64,000 nt of DNA from Akanthomyces muscarius (Eukaryota > Ascomycota > Sordariomycetes > Hypocreales > Cordycipitaceae): assembly GCF_028009165.1 (NCBI RefSeq), contig NW_026611617.1:1064001-1128000 (forward strand). Direction: 5' to 3'. The position numbers and the translations under genes are program-made. Below, one piece after another: positions 24,852-38,057 of this stretch (its first letter is position 1; each line of letters opens with the position of its first letter). Below the pieces are notes generated by a model. The model saw nothing but the letters and a program-made list of their open reading frames with translations, was not told where the DNA came from and did not search any database.

Positions 24852-26569
24852 GGTGCCAACCTACGGATGGGTACTCACTCAGCACCTGCAGCCTCGTCCC
24901 TACCAAATTCATTCCCTTCCCACCAAGCCTTGCCATTTCATAATAAAAACTCTCGTCTCGAGATGAAGCTCCAGATGCCCCTATTCCGAGATCCATCGTC
25001 CCTTTTTCCCGGCCCCCCCCCCTCCTCTCTCTCCCTCTCTCGACGGATTGCGGCTTACATCACCCTCCCCTTTTTCCCATCTATTTGCTGACCTGAGCTC
25101 AGCTACCTTCCAACATTACCTACTCCCCGTGCTACTGGTCCTTTATTACCAGACAGCTGCACACTAACCACACACCTCCAAACAGAATCCCCATATCAGC
25201 CCCAATCCGACACTAGTCCTCATTCAGCCCGTTCGCCTGTCTGCATGTCATTCACAACGGGATGACATCTTTTTTTTTTCCCTGCCTTTGTTCGTTTCTT
25301 TCCCGTCTTACACGGCCTGACCCGATTTCTGCAGGTCCCATGTCCCGGCACATATCACACGTGCCTTTTGTCTTGTACAAGTCACAATCCAAATTCCCAT
25401 CTTTTTCGCTACCAACTTGCAGTTCGGACAGTACGAAACCATTCACAGCTGCAGCTAATATGCCTTTTTAAAAATAAAAAAAGACTGTTCAAGAAAAGGC
25501 GCGTTATTTGCCTTGTAAAATCCATTCGCGGGAATCGTTCTTCCGCAAACCGCTACTTCCGCACCAGTGATCCGGCCCCCGTTGCCATCTTGGGCAACCA
25601 CATCGGCCACCCGCCGGCACACGGATCCCCGCCCGCCGCCCACGCTGACAGCCTCATCTGCTTTCTCTTTCCTTTCCTTTCCTTTCCTACTTCCCCTTCT
25701 GCACCATGTCCCAAAAAGTATCGAAATTCCCATCTGACAAAGCATTCTATTCTACTCCGTACTAGCATCCTGTTTCTCATCCAATCGCCGTCCTGCCTTG
25801 AGGTCCTTTGCACCTTGCCAGCCGTGCCGAGACCCCGGAAGGCCATGCTCCCAACGTTGCGACCAAGCCCACGTTGCCAGAATACGCCCATTGCTTTCCT
25901 TTCTTCTCTTCCTTCTTCTTCTAGTCTTCTTCTTCCACGACCATCTCATCCTACTGGGTCATACTCGACGGTGCATTCCCACTTCTCCACACGGCATGCA
26001 AACTCCCCTCGTGGCGCACCGGGGTTCCCTCCAATCTCACCCCTCTGGCTCTCACCTCACCTCACCTCGACTTTCCTTATTTCATCTCGCTAGTAATCCC
26101 CTCCCACATTTCACAAGTCACAAGTCACGGCCACTCAGGCATACTCAGTATTCAGCACATTGTCGTATTAACCTCTTGATTATTCCTCTAACCGTACTAG
26201 TCCATGTCGTCGTAGTTACAAAACCAATCAACCCCAATCTCCTCCTGTCCAGCCTCCATGTGCTTCCAGACACCGTCCATCTAGTTCCTTCTCCTTCGCG
26301 CTCCTCCTCTTTGCTCCAAAAACAGGGGTATAGGCCACTCGCTGCCTTTGTTCAAAGATATAGTGTAAAAAAAAAAAAGAGTTTCCATAATTCGTCATCA
26401 AAAAAGAACAAAACACAATCCCCCATCTGCCCTTTTAGCTAGACATATATAAACATTGTGGGGAATCATGCCGTCTTGTAAAATAAAACAAGCCCAGAAA
26501 TGCAAATGCTCGCTTCCATAGTACAGCCAGGGAATATGTCTATCATCATGCCTCGCTCAACCTCCCTGT

Positions 26570-28411
26570 CTAATATGTCTCGCCTAGATCGCTCGCTTCA
26601 GGCAGCTTGTGGCCGCCAGATGTGCTGGGTCGGCCGGGCATGGTGGGCTCGCGGCCCACGCCAACGCTCGATCGACGGCCGGCGCTCTGCCTACGACCAC
26701 CGGGTGTCGGAATCGAGGAGCCGGGCATAGGGATGCCGCTCATGCTGCTGCTAAAGTCGACCTTGCCGTACGTGCCCCGGCGGCTCGGCGTTTGGAGGCT
26801 GCCCTCGTGCTCCTCTTCAATGTCGAGATCGAGGTGGTGCGTGCTCGCCGAGTGCGAGTGGCCGTGCAGGGACATGGACGATCGGGGTCGGCTGAGTGGT
26901 GTGCGAGTCGATGTGCGTGACATGGGTCTCGGTGGCGCCATGTCTGTTCGTGAAGGCGGGCGCGCGTACGAGGACATGCTAGCCCGCGAACTAGGCCGGC
27001 TGCTGTCTGCGTCGGGCGCCCGGTTCGGCAGCGGACCAAACGACAGGCGGTTCATGTTGGAGGTGCTGAGTCTGGGCACGTGGCCTTGTCGTGACGAGGC
27101 CGACGGCCGATAGCTGGTGGGCGTTGTTTCGTCTCCGGTGATGGATGACGTGGCCGAGCCGGCAGTGCGCTTGCGCGAGCGTACCGTAACCGACGACGGA
27201 ACGTTGCTGTGCTTAGCAGATCGCGGCGACGCGCGAGGCGGGCTGCTGGCCGGTCCAGGGAGCTTCGAGCGCACATTGTGCACGCGCGCCTCCAATCGGT
27301 TCATCTTTTCCGTCAGGGTGCGAATGTGTGACAGCGAGTTGGAGGCTGGCAGCTTGTGAGAAACTGTGCGAGTGTTTGTGGAGCGGTTGTTGGCCGGCGT
27401 GCGATAGTTGGAGCCGGTGCCTGTGCTGGCGCCGCCTGAGACGCGCGGGGGAGGCATGCGGGTGGTCGACGACTTGGCGCGAGGCTTGGGCGTAACACTG
27501 TCGCCCAGAGAGGGGAGACGGCTGGGTTTGCGTTGCAACGTGCGGACGGGCGTCTTGGCCGGGGTGGCCTTGGGCACGGGGTTAGACGCCTCCGACATGG
27601 GCGGCGAGGGCGGCTCGTTGATGTCAGAGACAGTGCCCGCCGACGATAGCGCTTTTCCGGTAGGAGGCGGCGTGGTGATGAGGGGCGAGCTGGCGGTCGA
27701 GTTGGGCGACGCTTCCGTGTGGCGGGAAAAGGTAGGCGAGCCGAGGGCGGACATATCGGTGGAAATGGTGGAAAGGTGGTGCTGGCGGGCCTCGTGCTTC
27801 TTGATCTTGTCCTGCATGAGCTCGGCCTCAATCTTGAGGTCGCCCAGCTCTTCGCGCAGCCGCTGGGTCTCGATGCGCAGCTTCTCGCGCTCCTGCTCGC
27901 CCTGCTTCATCTCCTCGTCCATGATGACGCCGCGCTCGATGGCCTGGTTGAACTTGGACTCCATATCCTCGAGCGACGAGGTGGTATTGCGCGCCTGGCG
28001 CTCAAAGTCGTCATTGGCCACCTCGGAGTCGCGCAGCTTCATCTGAAGGCTGCGGTTTGTGTCGCGGAGGACGGTGATTTCCTTCTCGAGGACATTCTGC
28101 GCCGATGCGGCCTCGGTCTTGGACTCTTTGTATTTGCGCTGCAGCTGTTAGCACAGCTCATGGCCATGTGGAAACACGATGCTTACCTTCCACTCTTCCA
28201 CCTCGAAGCCGAGAGCTTCTGCCTTTTCCTGAAAGACTCTCTCCTGCTTCTCTGCTCTCTCAATGTCCTTTTCCAGCTCCTGCTCGAGCTCACGGCTTGA
28301 CTCGCGAAATTCGGCAAGCTCAACCTCAAGCTGCACATACTGAGACTTGTACCAGGAGAGCGCATCTTCCACAGTGGCGGCCTCGTTAGGCGGGGATGAC
28401 GGCGGTTCCAT
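26570..28411 (-). CDS. nudE: NudE / RO11-type nuclear distribution protein
   Basis: A dynein-pathway adaptor that binds the LIS1 homologue NudF and is needed for nuclear migration in hyphae. Two exons (28187-28411 and 26570-28144) with a 42-nt intron give 599 aa. Residues 15-190 form a long coiled coil beginning [19 protein letters not shown], the family hallmark. The rest is a low-complexity Ser/Pro/Arg/Thr-rich tail typical of fungal NudE. The short intron has standard ends and a ctaac branch close to the acceptor. Only the coiled coil is diagnostic; the tail diverges quickly between species. Confidence 0.92.
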
Positions 28412-30191
28412 GCTGTGTGCTGCGCAGCTGCTGTAGCGGTCGAGTCGCAGCTATGATGACGGATGCGTGGCGGGGAGCATGAATACCACTGTCGCGGGCG
28501 CTTTATATCTAGTTATGTCGATAGCGTGCGTATCGGGAAAACGGATGGCCAAAGGGAGAGTGCGACAGGTGCTGCGTTTGGTAGGTATGTAGCAGCTGGG
28601 CGTGTGAAAGAGGGCGACGGGCGAAAGAGAAACGAGGTTCAAACGCGGCGGAAGAAAGAATGCTAAACAAGCAAAGAAGAAACCAAGCCGTCAAAGGATT
28701 CAATCCGCGCGCGCGCAGCTTCTTAGTATCGTCGTTGGTCGTCAACGGGGAGGCGTAAAGTGGTTGTCGTGGCTTCCTGGCGGGGGCAGGAAGAACGGCG
28801 GTGTCGCGGCCACGGCGGTGAGGAGTAGCCGAGGAGCGAAATACGGAAAATCGCGTCAAAGGTTGGGAATATTTGTAGAAAGAAGCCTGTCGAAAGGGCT
28901 GTCGTAAAGCCCAGGCTGTTCTTTTCTTACCTTGCCGTGGAAAAAGGTCGTGGGAGGCCCCGTGGATGGGAGAGACAAGAAAAAGGAAGCCAGAGGGAGG
29001 CCGGGATGCGCGCCCAGGATGGATAGAGTGGCGGGTGTTTTGGCCTGTGACCGTAGCCCAGTGATGCGTGTTTGTCTGCCCAACTGTGGCTGCTTTGTGG
29101 CTGCCCAGGCTTGAAATCAGTGCTAAACCGGTAAAACCAGTGTTACCCGCTCTTCCCCGGGCGCACTGGTCACGGCCTCCCAGCGCATGGGATGCCCTGA
29201 AAGTGCTGAGATTGTAGCGCATAGCCAGGGGTCCCCACCTCCAACAGGAGTCCTCCAACAGAGGGGATGGCGCAACTGTTTTGGGTCTAGCGCGCCCCTG
29301 TCACCCTGCAGCCATGGGCAACCGCTGCAGGGCCCAAGCACTGGAACATTGAGCAGAAAACTCGCTGAAGCGACTGCTTTGGCGAGCCCCATATGGGCGA
29401 TGTGGCGCTTCACGTGACGCGTCTCCAATCATCATAGCCAGCCCCTAATAAGTGATGATGCTTGCACGAAGCAACCATGGCAGTCGCTGAAATTAATTCG
29501 AATACAAATCTAATCAGCCTAATTTCTTGGTTGACCGGGTGCTCGCGTAGCACGGCGGGGAGTATTTCATCCTGATTTACTTTTTCTGCAGTCTCTTGTC
29601 CTCTGCTCCAAGGTTGTGCCACCATCGCAACTGAATCGTGCGTTAACACCAACAGGGGCGTCATCCTTGTAATAGCAGCCCTCCATCCCAACTCGTACCA
29701 GACGGTGGACGCATAAGTTCGTTGTTATTATGTCTCATGCAGCGTACAACAGTGTCACAAAGATGATCGCGTCTCTCTTTTCGTCCCATCACAAATATGT
29801 CTGCACCAGAATACAACACACGCAGCTCAGCCGTACTATTCGGTGCCTACAGGGTAGTGCTTTTATGTCGGAATATCGTAAGGAGACAAGGCGAGAAAAA
29901 GATACCTAGAGATGAAAGATGCATAATGAAGACAGCGGGGGTAAAGAAAGCTGAGAAGGCTATGGTGATAATGGCAATAACACAATAGTGCGAAGATTTT
30001 CAGTAAAGCAACCGACAGACATAGCGAAGAAAAAAAAACACAAACAGCACAAAACAAGAACCAACGCACATCAGTACGGCGAGAACAGCATATTTAGCAA
30101 CGGTGGAGCCTGATTTGAATCATCATTTTATCTGAATATCTACCATAATGCCGTATCATACATTAAATAAGCAACGTTTCATTCCACTCCG
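28412..30191. other. Intergenic, nudE promoter and SSM4 3' side
   Basis: This 1.8 kb follows the 3' end of the Doa10 gene and precedes nudE in its transcription direction. It contains a cacgtga E-box-like site near 29413 and a short repeat (cctccaacag) near 29240. An open frame at 28509-29258 on the minus strand has no recognisable domain and overlaps the expected nudE leader, so I do not call it. Confidence 0.5.
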
Positions 30192-33100
30192 TTACAGCCG
30201 GTTACCTCCTGCTTTCCACGTCGTCCTCCCCTTACGCGCGCCCGCCGTCGCCGCCCCGAAGTTGTGCAGCCGCTCTCCAATCAGGTACGCCTCGTCTCGC
30301 ACACCCGACGTCCACTTGTTAAAGACGTTGGCGAGCATCATGACATTCTTCACCATCACTAGCAGGACCGCCGCCCCAGGATATGAGAACCGGTAGAATA
30401 TAGCTAGCTTTGCCATCTCCTCTGCCGTCACACCTGGCTTTGGCAGGTATCCGGATACCTGGTAATGCACCAGATACCTTGCCACAAATGGTGGCGCGAA
30501 TATTGCAACCAGGGCAATCGCCAGCCCAGGGATCACAAATGCCCGCGTAAAGACGCCCACTTCAGGACGCTGCCATCCGCGTCGCAACACAGTTCGCACC
30601 GCCACGGCTGCTCGGCTATGCGGAAACAGTGATGTAATCATGCGCGAGCCCAGCTTTGTGTAAAGCAGACCAAGAGTCCACACCTGCGTGAGCCGGACTG
30701 TGTGTCTGCCTTTACTCAAGTGTCCTAGCTTTTCTGCCCCAATCGTGGCCGCCGTCGGGGGATTCATGTACGTATGCAGGGGAACTGCAATGTACAGCTC
30801 TATAACCAACGCGACAAGAAGTGGCAGCACAACGGCCAGGAAAAAGTAAGTGTACACGAGCTGAAGAGCGTGCACAAGCGCCGAGAACGTGCGACTTGCT
30901 GCCCGTCGGCCGGCGATTTCTTCGCTCGCGCTCGCCATCCAGCCCTGTACCTTGTCCAACACGCTGCGGCTATGAATCCCCAAGTAGCTGACCGCTCCCA
31001 GAATATAGATGCCGATACTGAATGCATATATGTCGTTGGTGCGCACATGGTCGGGGATGAGAGCCTTGAAGATCATGCGCCCAATCACAAGCGGCACTAC
31101 CGTCAGACTAACACCAGTAAAGGCCGCAAAGATCCAGATGAAAAGGATGAAGAGGAAAATGCGCGACCTGAAGCCAGGCGGTACATACACGTTGCGATAC
31201 TGGTCCGAAGCATATAAATCGTCGTCCTCATTGCCGTCTTGCCGCTTATTGTCCTCGTCAACAGTAATAAACACTTTGCGGCCCTTGGCAATCTTGACAC
31301 GATCCGACGCGGGCGCACGAACAAATCTGCCGTCAGCTAGTAGCTGTTCAGACTGGACCAAATGTTCTTTGTGGGCTTTCAGGGTCTCGGGTTCCAGCTT
31401 TTCCGCCTCGGTGGCAACATCACCTGTGATGGCGTCCTTCCAGGACTTGACAGCGGTGTTATTTGTATCGTCGACCCCCAGAAGCAAGCTTTGGAACACG
31501 CCGGCCCCATCCGTCTCAGACAGACGCAAGCTGCCTTCCTCGTCAACCTTGCGGTCGCCAAACAGGAAAGAAGTCAAACGCAGCGCCCTTGCGCATCGGC
31601 GGAACCACCACGTGTACATGGCGTGAATACCATTCCCGGGCTTGAAGAACTTGACAGCCAGTGGCATCAAGAAATTGTAGAACAGCAGATCGACCGGGAA
31701 CTCTAGTACTGGCTCGTTGGAAGAGTAGTGGATTGGCAGCACCGTTGGCAGTGTGAATGAGAGCCCCCACACGACACCTCCCAGGCATATGATAACCAGC
31801 GCTCCATAGACAAAGGCGGAGAATAATATCTTTCGAAGCTGCGTAATCAAGTTCCTCTCGAGCACATCGCGGACGGGATGGAACTCGGGGTCATCGGGGT
31901 CGCGGATGAAATATAGAACGCCGGGCCGCATGATCTTGCGGCACATGGAGACGAATAGGGCAAAGTGAAACATATAGCCGGTGCCGACGAACCAGTGGAC
32001 AAATACCGAGGTAGCAGGATAGTCGCGTGTAAACATGAGTCGTGATAGGACAGTCGTATTCTCAAAAAGCGGGAGAAGCGCCAGATCAAGCAGCATACCA
32101 CAGTACAAGGGAAAGACAAGCATTTCTATACTGATGATCAAGATCACCTTCATAATGCCGCTAGCTTGATGAAGAGTATCGATGATGCCTGCCTCCCACG
32201 CTCTCATGAATTCGCCGTTCGAAAAAGGGCTGTTGCGCTGGAGATACATGGCAGCAATGGTGAACACTGCCGCATAGCCGGCCAAGATGGCCCAGAAACG
32301 GTCAACACCAGACCAGCGAGCTAGTTCAGGGTCAACTACTTCGCCACCCTTGGAGTCTCCAAGATTTATAACCCAAGCGTCAGGACTCAACAAAAGTGAA
32401 GAGGACGCAACGACAAATTGCAGGGCGGCTTTTGTCTTTGCCCCAAGCAGCTGCAAATACTCAACACTGGGTATTGTAATGCCATTGGTGTAAACTGTCC
32501 AGCCGAGTTGTTGGATGGTCTGGAACGAATGGGAAGCTTGGCCCTTGAGACTCAGAAGAGCAGCGTGGCTGATGGCTGAAAAGTTCTGAATCTCCGTCGC
32601 AGACATGGGGAAATCCATAAACAAGTAATCGAAAATCCTGTTACCCGAGTTGATCCAAAGGTCCCAGCAGGCCTTTCGAACTGAGACGACTTTGGTGATG
32701 GCGCTGGTGGGCAGAAAGTTGGCAGCCATCTCGAACAGGTTGATCAAGCACCAAGACAAAAATGCGCAAGACATGACAAGGGCATCCTGAATGAGCTTCG
32801 AAATTTCGACGATCATGCGAACAAGACGCATGGGGCTCGCCATGAGCCACACTGTAACACGGCCAATGTTGTAAGGAACAAAGATGCATGCAAAAATGGT
32901 GACAGAGACAAGGACAGCGCAGAAGATGGCATTCTGGAACAGGCCGGCGATAGGGCCGCGCATGCCAATCAGTTCCATGACACCCTCGAAGTCCTCCATG
33001 TCGTCAATAGCGTCTTGGTCAAAGCCACCAGCCGCTGCTTGCATTGGATCCTCGTCAGCAGCGTCAGCCTCGTCTACACCAACATCACCGTCGACAATAT

Positions 33101-35114
33101 CCACCCAAGCATCGTCCTCAGCATCCTGCTCTTCGGCAGCTTGCAGTTCTAGTTCGTCGGCATGACGATCCAGGTCGCCCCACATGAAGTTGGCCACCCT
33201 ACCGACCAAACCAACTTGTTCCGCGTTGTTGTTGATGGGGGCCGCGTCTTGCGGAACAGCAGGAGTTTCAGTCTGAACTGGTTCGACAGCCATTTCAGGT
33301 TCAGCGTTAGTGTCTCCTTCTTGGCCCTGTTCAAAAGAGCGCCCCTGCATCGCGCGGTTTATGCTTCTTGGGTAGAGCTCTGTAGAGTCCGAAGACAATG
33401 TTCCGGCATCTTCTTCAGCAAAGTCGCCGAATATTCCTTCCCCGTGAGTGGCTCCGGACGCGTCGTGCACTGGATGTTGATCGCGAGAGGAGCTGTCGTT
33501 GGCCAATATTTCGTCAAAGGTCCAATTGTTATTCGCCAGCGGATTGACCGATCCTGAGTGGCTAGGCCCGGCTGATGTAGCCCGGGGTCGCAGTCCATTG
33601 CCGAGATTGGAGTTTGATGTCGGAAACTCCTGCTGGAAGATGGGCGGTAAAGAGTCGAATTCTTCTTGGTTGCGCCCGTTTGACTCGCGCGACGGAATCC
33701 CTGTGTGATGGCTAGAAGATGCCACTGGGCTATCTGGGCGATCAAATATATTATGCGAATTGCCACTCTCAGTATCATGCTCAGCTGGCTCATCTTGCCT
33801 CTTGCTTAGCATGGCGCGACGAGTAGCGTCAGTCCAGTAGCGAAGCCTGCCGTCGGTGTCTTCTTGCTCAATGATGCGCAAGATCTCATGGTGGTCACCG
33901 TGAGCACGTCGATATATGCGAAGGTATTCCATGACGTGCGACGGCTCCTCATCATCTCCAGAATTGGGGGCATAAATGTCGGGGCGAATAGCCATGGCCC
34001 AAACTTGATTAATGGCCTCCTGTTCATCCATCTGCGGTGCGTGGGGGTTGATGCGGGTTTCAGGAGGGAGCCTTATGGGATCGCGACCGAGGTCGCGGGC
34101 GGCTGCATTTATGGCATCATCTATGGCGGCAGGTTGTTCCGGGGCAGCATCAAATGCATCGACTTGATCACCCTCTGCCTGATCAGCAAACGCCGCGCGC
34201 ATATTCAGCTCTGGTTGTTGCTGAACGACGTAATCGCGCACGAGAATGATTAGAATGAAGCAGACAATGACGAGGATCGTGATGATCTGGCCTTCGACGA
34301 TGGACATGACTGCTCTGTTGACTCTTGGGCTCTTTGTCAGATTGCGAAGAAACGTGACATTGCTGAGCAGAGAAGCAGACGGTGAATCGATCTCGTACAG
34401 AACTGTAATCGTGCCGTTCTCGTCTCTGTACGACTGAAAGGATCCAGTACCGTTTACCGTATTGGCGGCGTATCCTATCGACTTGACGCTGAACTTTGGA
34501 ATACCACTAAGATCCCCAGGCAGATGCTTCATCATTGTCGCAGCTTGCGCCAATGTCGTTGTGGCAGTCTCGACGAGCGGATTCGCGCTGCATTGGCCGA
34601 AAAATTGGTTAAATAAAGATGCCTCCCAAGATGCCTGGCCACCTTTGAGGGAAGATAGGGAGCCTCCCAGCCCTTCGTCGCTAATCCAAAACATGAAGGA
34701 CCAGACAGCTCGCATGAAGAGCGGGAGCCAGCAAATCCAAATGCTAACGGCAAGGACAGCACGAAGCCAGACCAGTACGTTTCGGAAGAGATACTTGGTC
34801 ATGTGCTCAAGAAAGACATGTACAGGCAGCGACTGCGGCATATCTGGAGCATAAAGCTTCGTGAACCGAAATGACGTCTTGCACAGTTCGCAGTATTTTT
34901 TCTGGGAATGCGATAGCCACTCCATCAGGCATTCTTGATGCACATATTTGATGCTACCACTGCATTTACAGGGATAGAACAACGGTTCGGTCTCGGTCGC
35001 TTCGCCTCGGCAGATTCGACAAATGGAGGGGGCACCATCGTTGGCAGGGCCTGAGATGTCGGATTTCGTCGATGGGCGGCCATGCCTCGAGGACATGGTT
35101 GCTGCGTCGTCCAT
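30192..35114 (-). CDS. SSM4: ER membrane RING-CH ubiquitin ligase (Doa10/SSM4, MARCH6 type)
   Basis: E3 ligase of the ER and inner nuclear membrane that ubiquitinates misfolded and short-lived proteins (ERAD-C) and some sterol-synthesis enzymes. The single exon encodes 1640 aa. The N-terminal RING-CH finger has all eight ligands: C32, C35, C49, C51, H59, C62, C75 and C78. Many hydrophobic segments follow; the family has about 14 membrane spans. An acidic linker (about residues 650-700) lies between span groups, and the conserved C-terminal stretch ends near GERLHNFGAAT. No intron is needed and no damage is seen. A decayed partial copy of its 3' region lies upstream at about 35710-35808. Confidence 0.96.
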   Translation of the reverse strand: MDDAATMSSRHGRPSTKSDISGPANDGAPSICRICRGEATETEPLFYPCKCSGSIKYVHQECLMEWLSHSQKKYCELCKTSFRFTKLYAPDMPQSLPVHVFLEHMTKYLFRNVLVWLRAVLAVSIWICWLPLFMRAVWSFMFWISDEGLGGSLSSLKGGQASWEASLFNQFFGQCSANPLVETATTTLAQAATMMKHLPGDLSGIPKFSVKSIGYAANTVNGTGSFQSYRDENGTITVLYEIDSPSASLLSNVTFLRNLTKSPRVNRAVMSIVEGQIITILVIVCFILIILVRDYVVQQQPELNMRAAFADQAEGDQVDAFDAAPEQPAAIDDAINAAARDLGRDPIRLPPETRINPHAPQMDEQEAINQVWAMAIRPDIYAPNSGDDEEPSHVMEYLRIYRRAHGDHHEILRIIEQEDTDGRLRYWTDATRRAMLSKRQDEPAEHDTESGNSHNIFDRPDSPVASSSHHTGIPSRESNGRNQEEFDSLPPIFQQEFPTSNSNLGNGLRPRATSAGPSHSGSVNPLANNNWTFDEILANDSSSRDQHPVHDASGATHGEGIFGDFAEEDAGTLSSDSTELYPRSINRAMQGRSFEQGQEGDTNAEPEMAVEPVQTETPAVPQDAAPINNNAEQVGLVGRVANFMWGDLDRHADELELQAAEEQDAEDDAWVDIVDGDVGVDEADAADEDPMQAAAGGFDQDAIDDMEDFEGVMELIGMRGPIAGLFQNAIFCAVLVSVTIFACIFVPYNIGRVTVWLMASPMRLVRMIVEISKLIQDALVMSCAFLSWCLINLFEMAANFLPTSAITKVVSVRKACWDLWINSGNRIFDYLFMDFPMSATEIQNFSAISHAALLSLKGQASHSFQTIQQLGWTVYTNGITIPSVEYLQLLGAKTKAALQFVVASSSLLLSPDAWVINLGDSKGGEVVDPELARWSGVDRFWAILAGYAAVFTIAAMYLQRNSPFSNGEFMRAWEAGIIDTLHQASGIMKVILIISIEMLVFPLYCGMLLDLALLPLFENTTVLSRLMFTRDYPATSVFVHWFVGTGYMFHFALFVSMCRKIMRPGVLYFIRDPDDPEFHPVRDVLERNLITQLRKILFSAFVYGALVIICLGGVVWGLSFTLPTVLPIHYSSNEPVLEFPVDLLFYNFLMPLAVKFFKPGNGIHAMYTWWFRRCARALRLTSFLFGDRKVDEEGSLRLSETDGAGVFQSLLLGVDDTNNTAVKSWKDAITGDVATEAEKLEPETLKAHKEHLVQSEQLLADGRFVRAPASDRVKIAKGRKVFITVDEDNKRQDGNEDDDLYASDQYRNVYVPPGFRSRIFLFILFIWIFAAFTGVSLTVVPLVIGRMIFKALIPDHVRTNDIYAFSIGIYILGAVSYLGIHSRSVLDKVQGWMASASEEIAGRRAASRTFSALVHALQLVYTYFFLAVVLPLLVALVIELYIAVPLHTYMNPPTAATIGAEKLGHLSKGRHTVRLTQVWTLGLLYTKLGSRMITSLFPHSRAAVAVRTVLRRGWQRPEVGVFTRAFVIPGLAIALVAIFAPPFVARYLVHYQVSGYLPKPGVTAEEMAKLAIFYRFSYPGAAVLLVMVKNVMMLANVFNKWTSGVRDEAYLIGERLHNFGAATAGARKGRTTWKAGGNRL

Positions 35115-35462
35115 TGCGGGTGGCGTACCCTGACCTAGGTAGGTGAAGAAGAAGGGGTACCTAGGTACTCGTAGCAGCTAACCATCAGGCGCTGGATAAA
35201 AGAAACACAGAAGATGAAGAGGCGAAGTTGCGAAGGATGGCATGCGATCGTTAGGTTGCGAACGAAGGCCTGCCCATTCACCTAGCAAGGAGGCTAGGCT
35301 GTCGCGAAGATAACGGTGGGGTGCTGGAGCTGGTACTTGCAGCTAGCTGGCAAAAGCCTCCACTTTGATTGGAGGAACAAGTACCTGCTACTTTTCATTC
35401 GTGGCGACAGCTTAGTCAGTGGCCATTTCAGTGTCTAGCGCTACAAGTCCCCTATAAGTCTA

Positions 35463-35660
35463 GTGAGCATAGGGCAACATAAAGGAAGAATGAAGAAAAT
35501 AGACAACATTAAGGAAATAATAAAGCTCAAGGATCAAATAATAATAATAATGGGAAGACCAGGAAGAATAACAAGGATAGTACGGATAAGAAGGATAGGA
35601 AAAGTAAGGAGGACCAGAAGAATAAGAAAACTAAGAAATACTTCAAGATGCGGAAGCGGA
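35463..35660 (+). repeat. Purine-rich low-complexity block
   Basis: About 200 nt almost entirely of A and G on the plus strand, including a short ATA/AAT run. It resembles the block at 48760-48905. It could be a decayed lysine/arginine-rich repeat or transposon part, but nothing identifies it. Confidence 0.6.
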
Positions 35661-35709
35661 TAGCCATAGCCAAGCCAGCTCCGCGTGATTGTTGACCAGG
35701 GCGCCCTAT

Positions 35710-35808
35710 GTATCTAGATACCTGGTAATGCACTAGAAATCTTGCTATAAACGGCGGCGCGAATATCGCAAAAAAGAGTAGTCGCTAGCCCGCGAATCAC
35801 AAATGCCG
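35710..35808 (-). pseudogene. Decayed partial copy of the SSM4 3' coding region
   Basis: About 100 nt align by eye with 30448-30551, inside SSM4, in the same orientation. Shared stretches include gatacctggtaatgcac, ggcgcgaatat and atcacaaatgcc. I estimate roughly three quarters identity. Many differences are C-to-T or G-to-A, as repeat-induced point mutation would leave, but others are not. The copy has stop codons and sits 600 nt upstream of the SSM4 start. Confidence 0.7.
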
Positions 35809-36088
35809 GCGAAGTTGATAATCTCCTGCTCATCCACCTCTTCGTCGGACTCTTTGGTAACATTAGCACAACCAAGTTCAAGACAAAATTAGTTTACTCG
35901 AACATCTAATCTAATGAAAACGGCCTTTTTAGTACCTCGACCCTAAGTTTGTAGTTGTAGTTGATTTGATTCTACCTAATCTATTGGTAGCTTGCATAGG
36001 TAGGTATATTTTGATAGCAGGGTACAATCCACCGTGAAGCAGGACTCGTCGCATCTCTAGTCTGTTAACTCCCTACATCTATTTTTTT

Positions 36089-38057
<1,969 letters not shown>

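Larger units (their letters stand above)
21765..26569. other. 4.8 kb gene-free stretch, ACC1 promoter side
   Basis: The first 1-2 kb should be the ACC1 promoter and 5' leader, being pyrimidine-rich on the minus strand. Further on are a 28-nt G run (23937-23964), an A-rich tract (about 24490-24523), four GCCTACT units (24824-24851) and about 2 kb with strong C+T excess on the plus strand (24,530-26,450). The open frame at 25368-26093 is low-complexity in composition and matches no family I know. No gene can be supported. Confidence 0.55.
35115..36088. other. Intergenic with SSM4-derived relic and purine-rich block
   Basis: This stretch contains the SSM4 promoter, a purine-rich low-complexity block (about 35463-35660) and a degenerate copy of SSM4 coding sequence (35710-35808). 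A further minus-strand open segment (about 35815-35870) reads KESDEEVDEQEIIN and may be another gene remnant. Confidence 0.55.

Noticed and set aside
25368..26093. Plus-strand frame of 241 codons
   Set aside because: Composition is Ser/Pro/Leu-rich from pyrimidine-rich DNA, without domain or splice support.
28509..29258. Minus-strand frame of 249 codons upstream of nudE
   Set aside because: It has no recognisable motif and lies where the nudE leader and promoter are expected.
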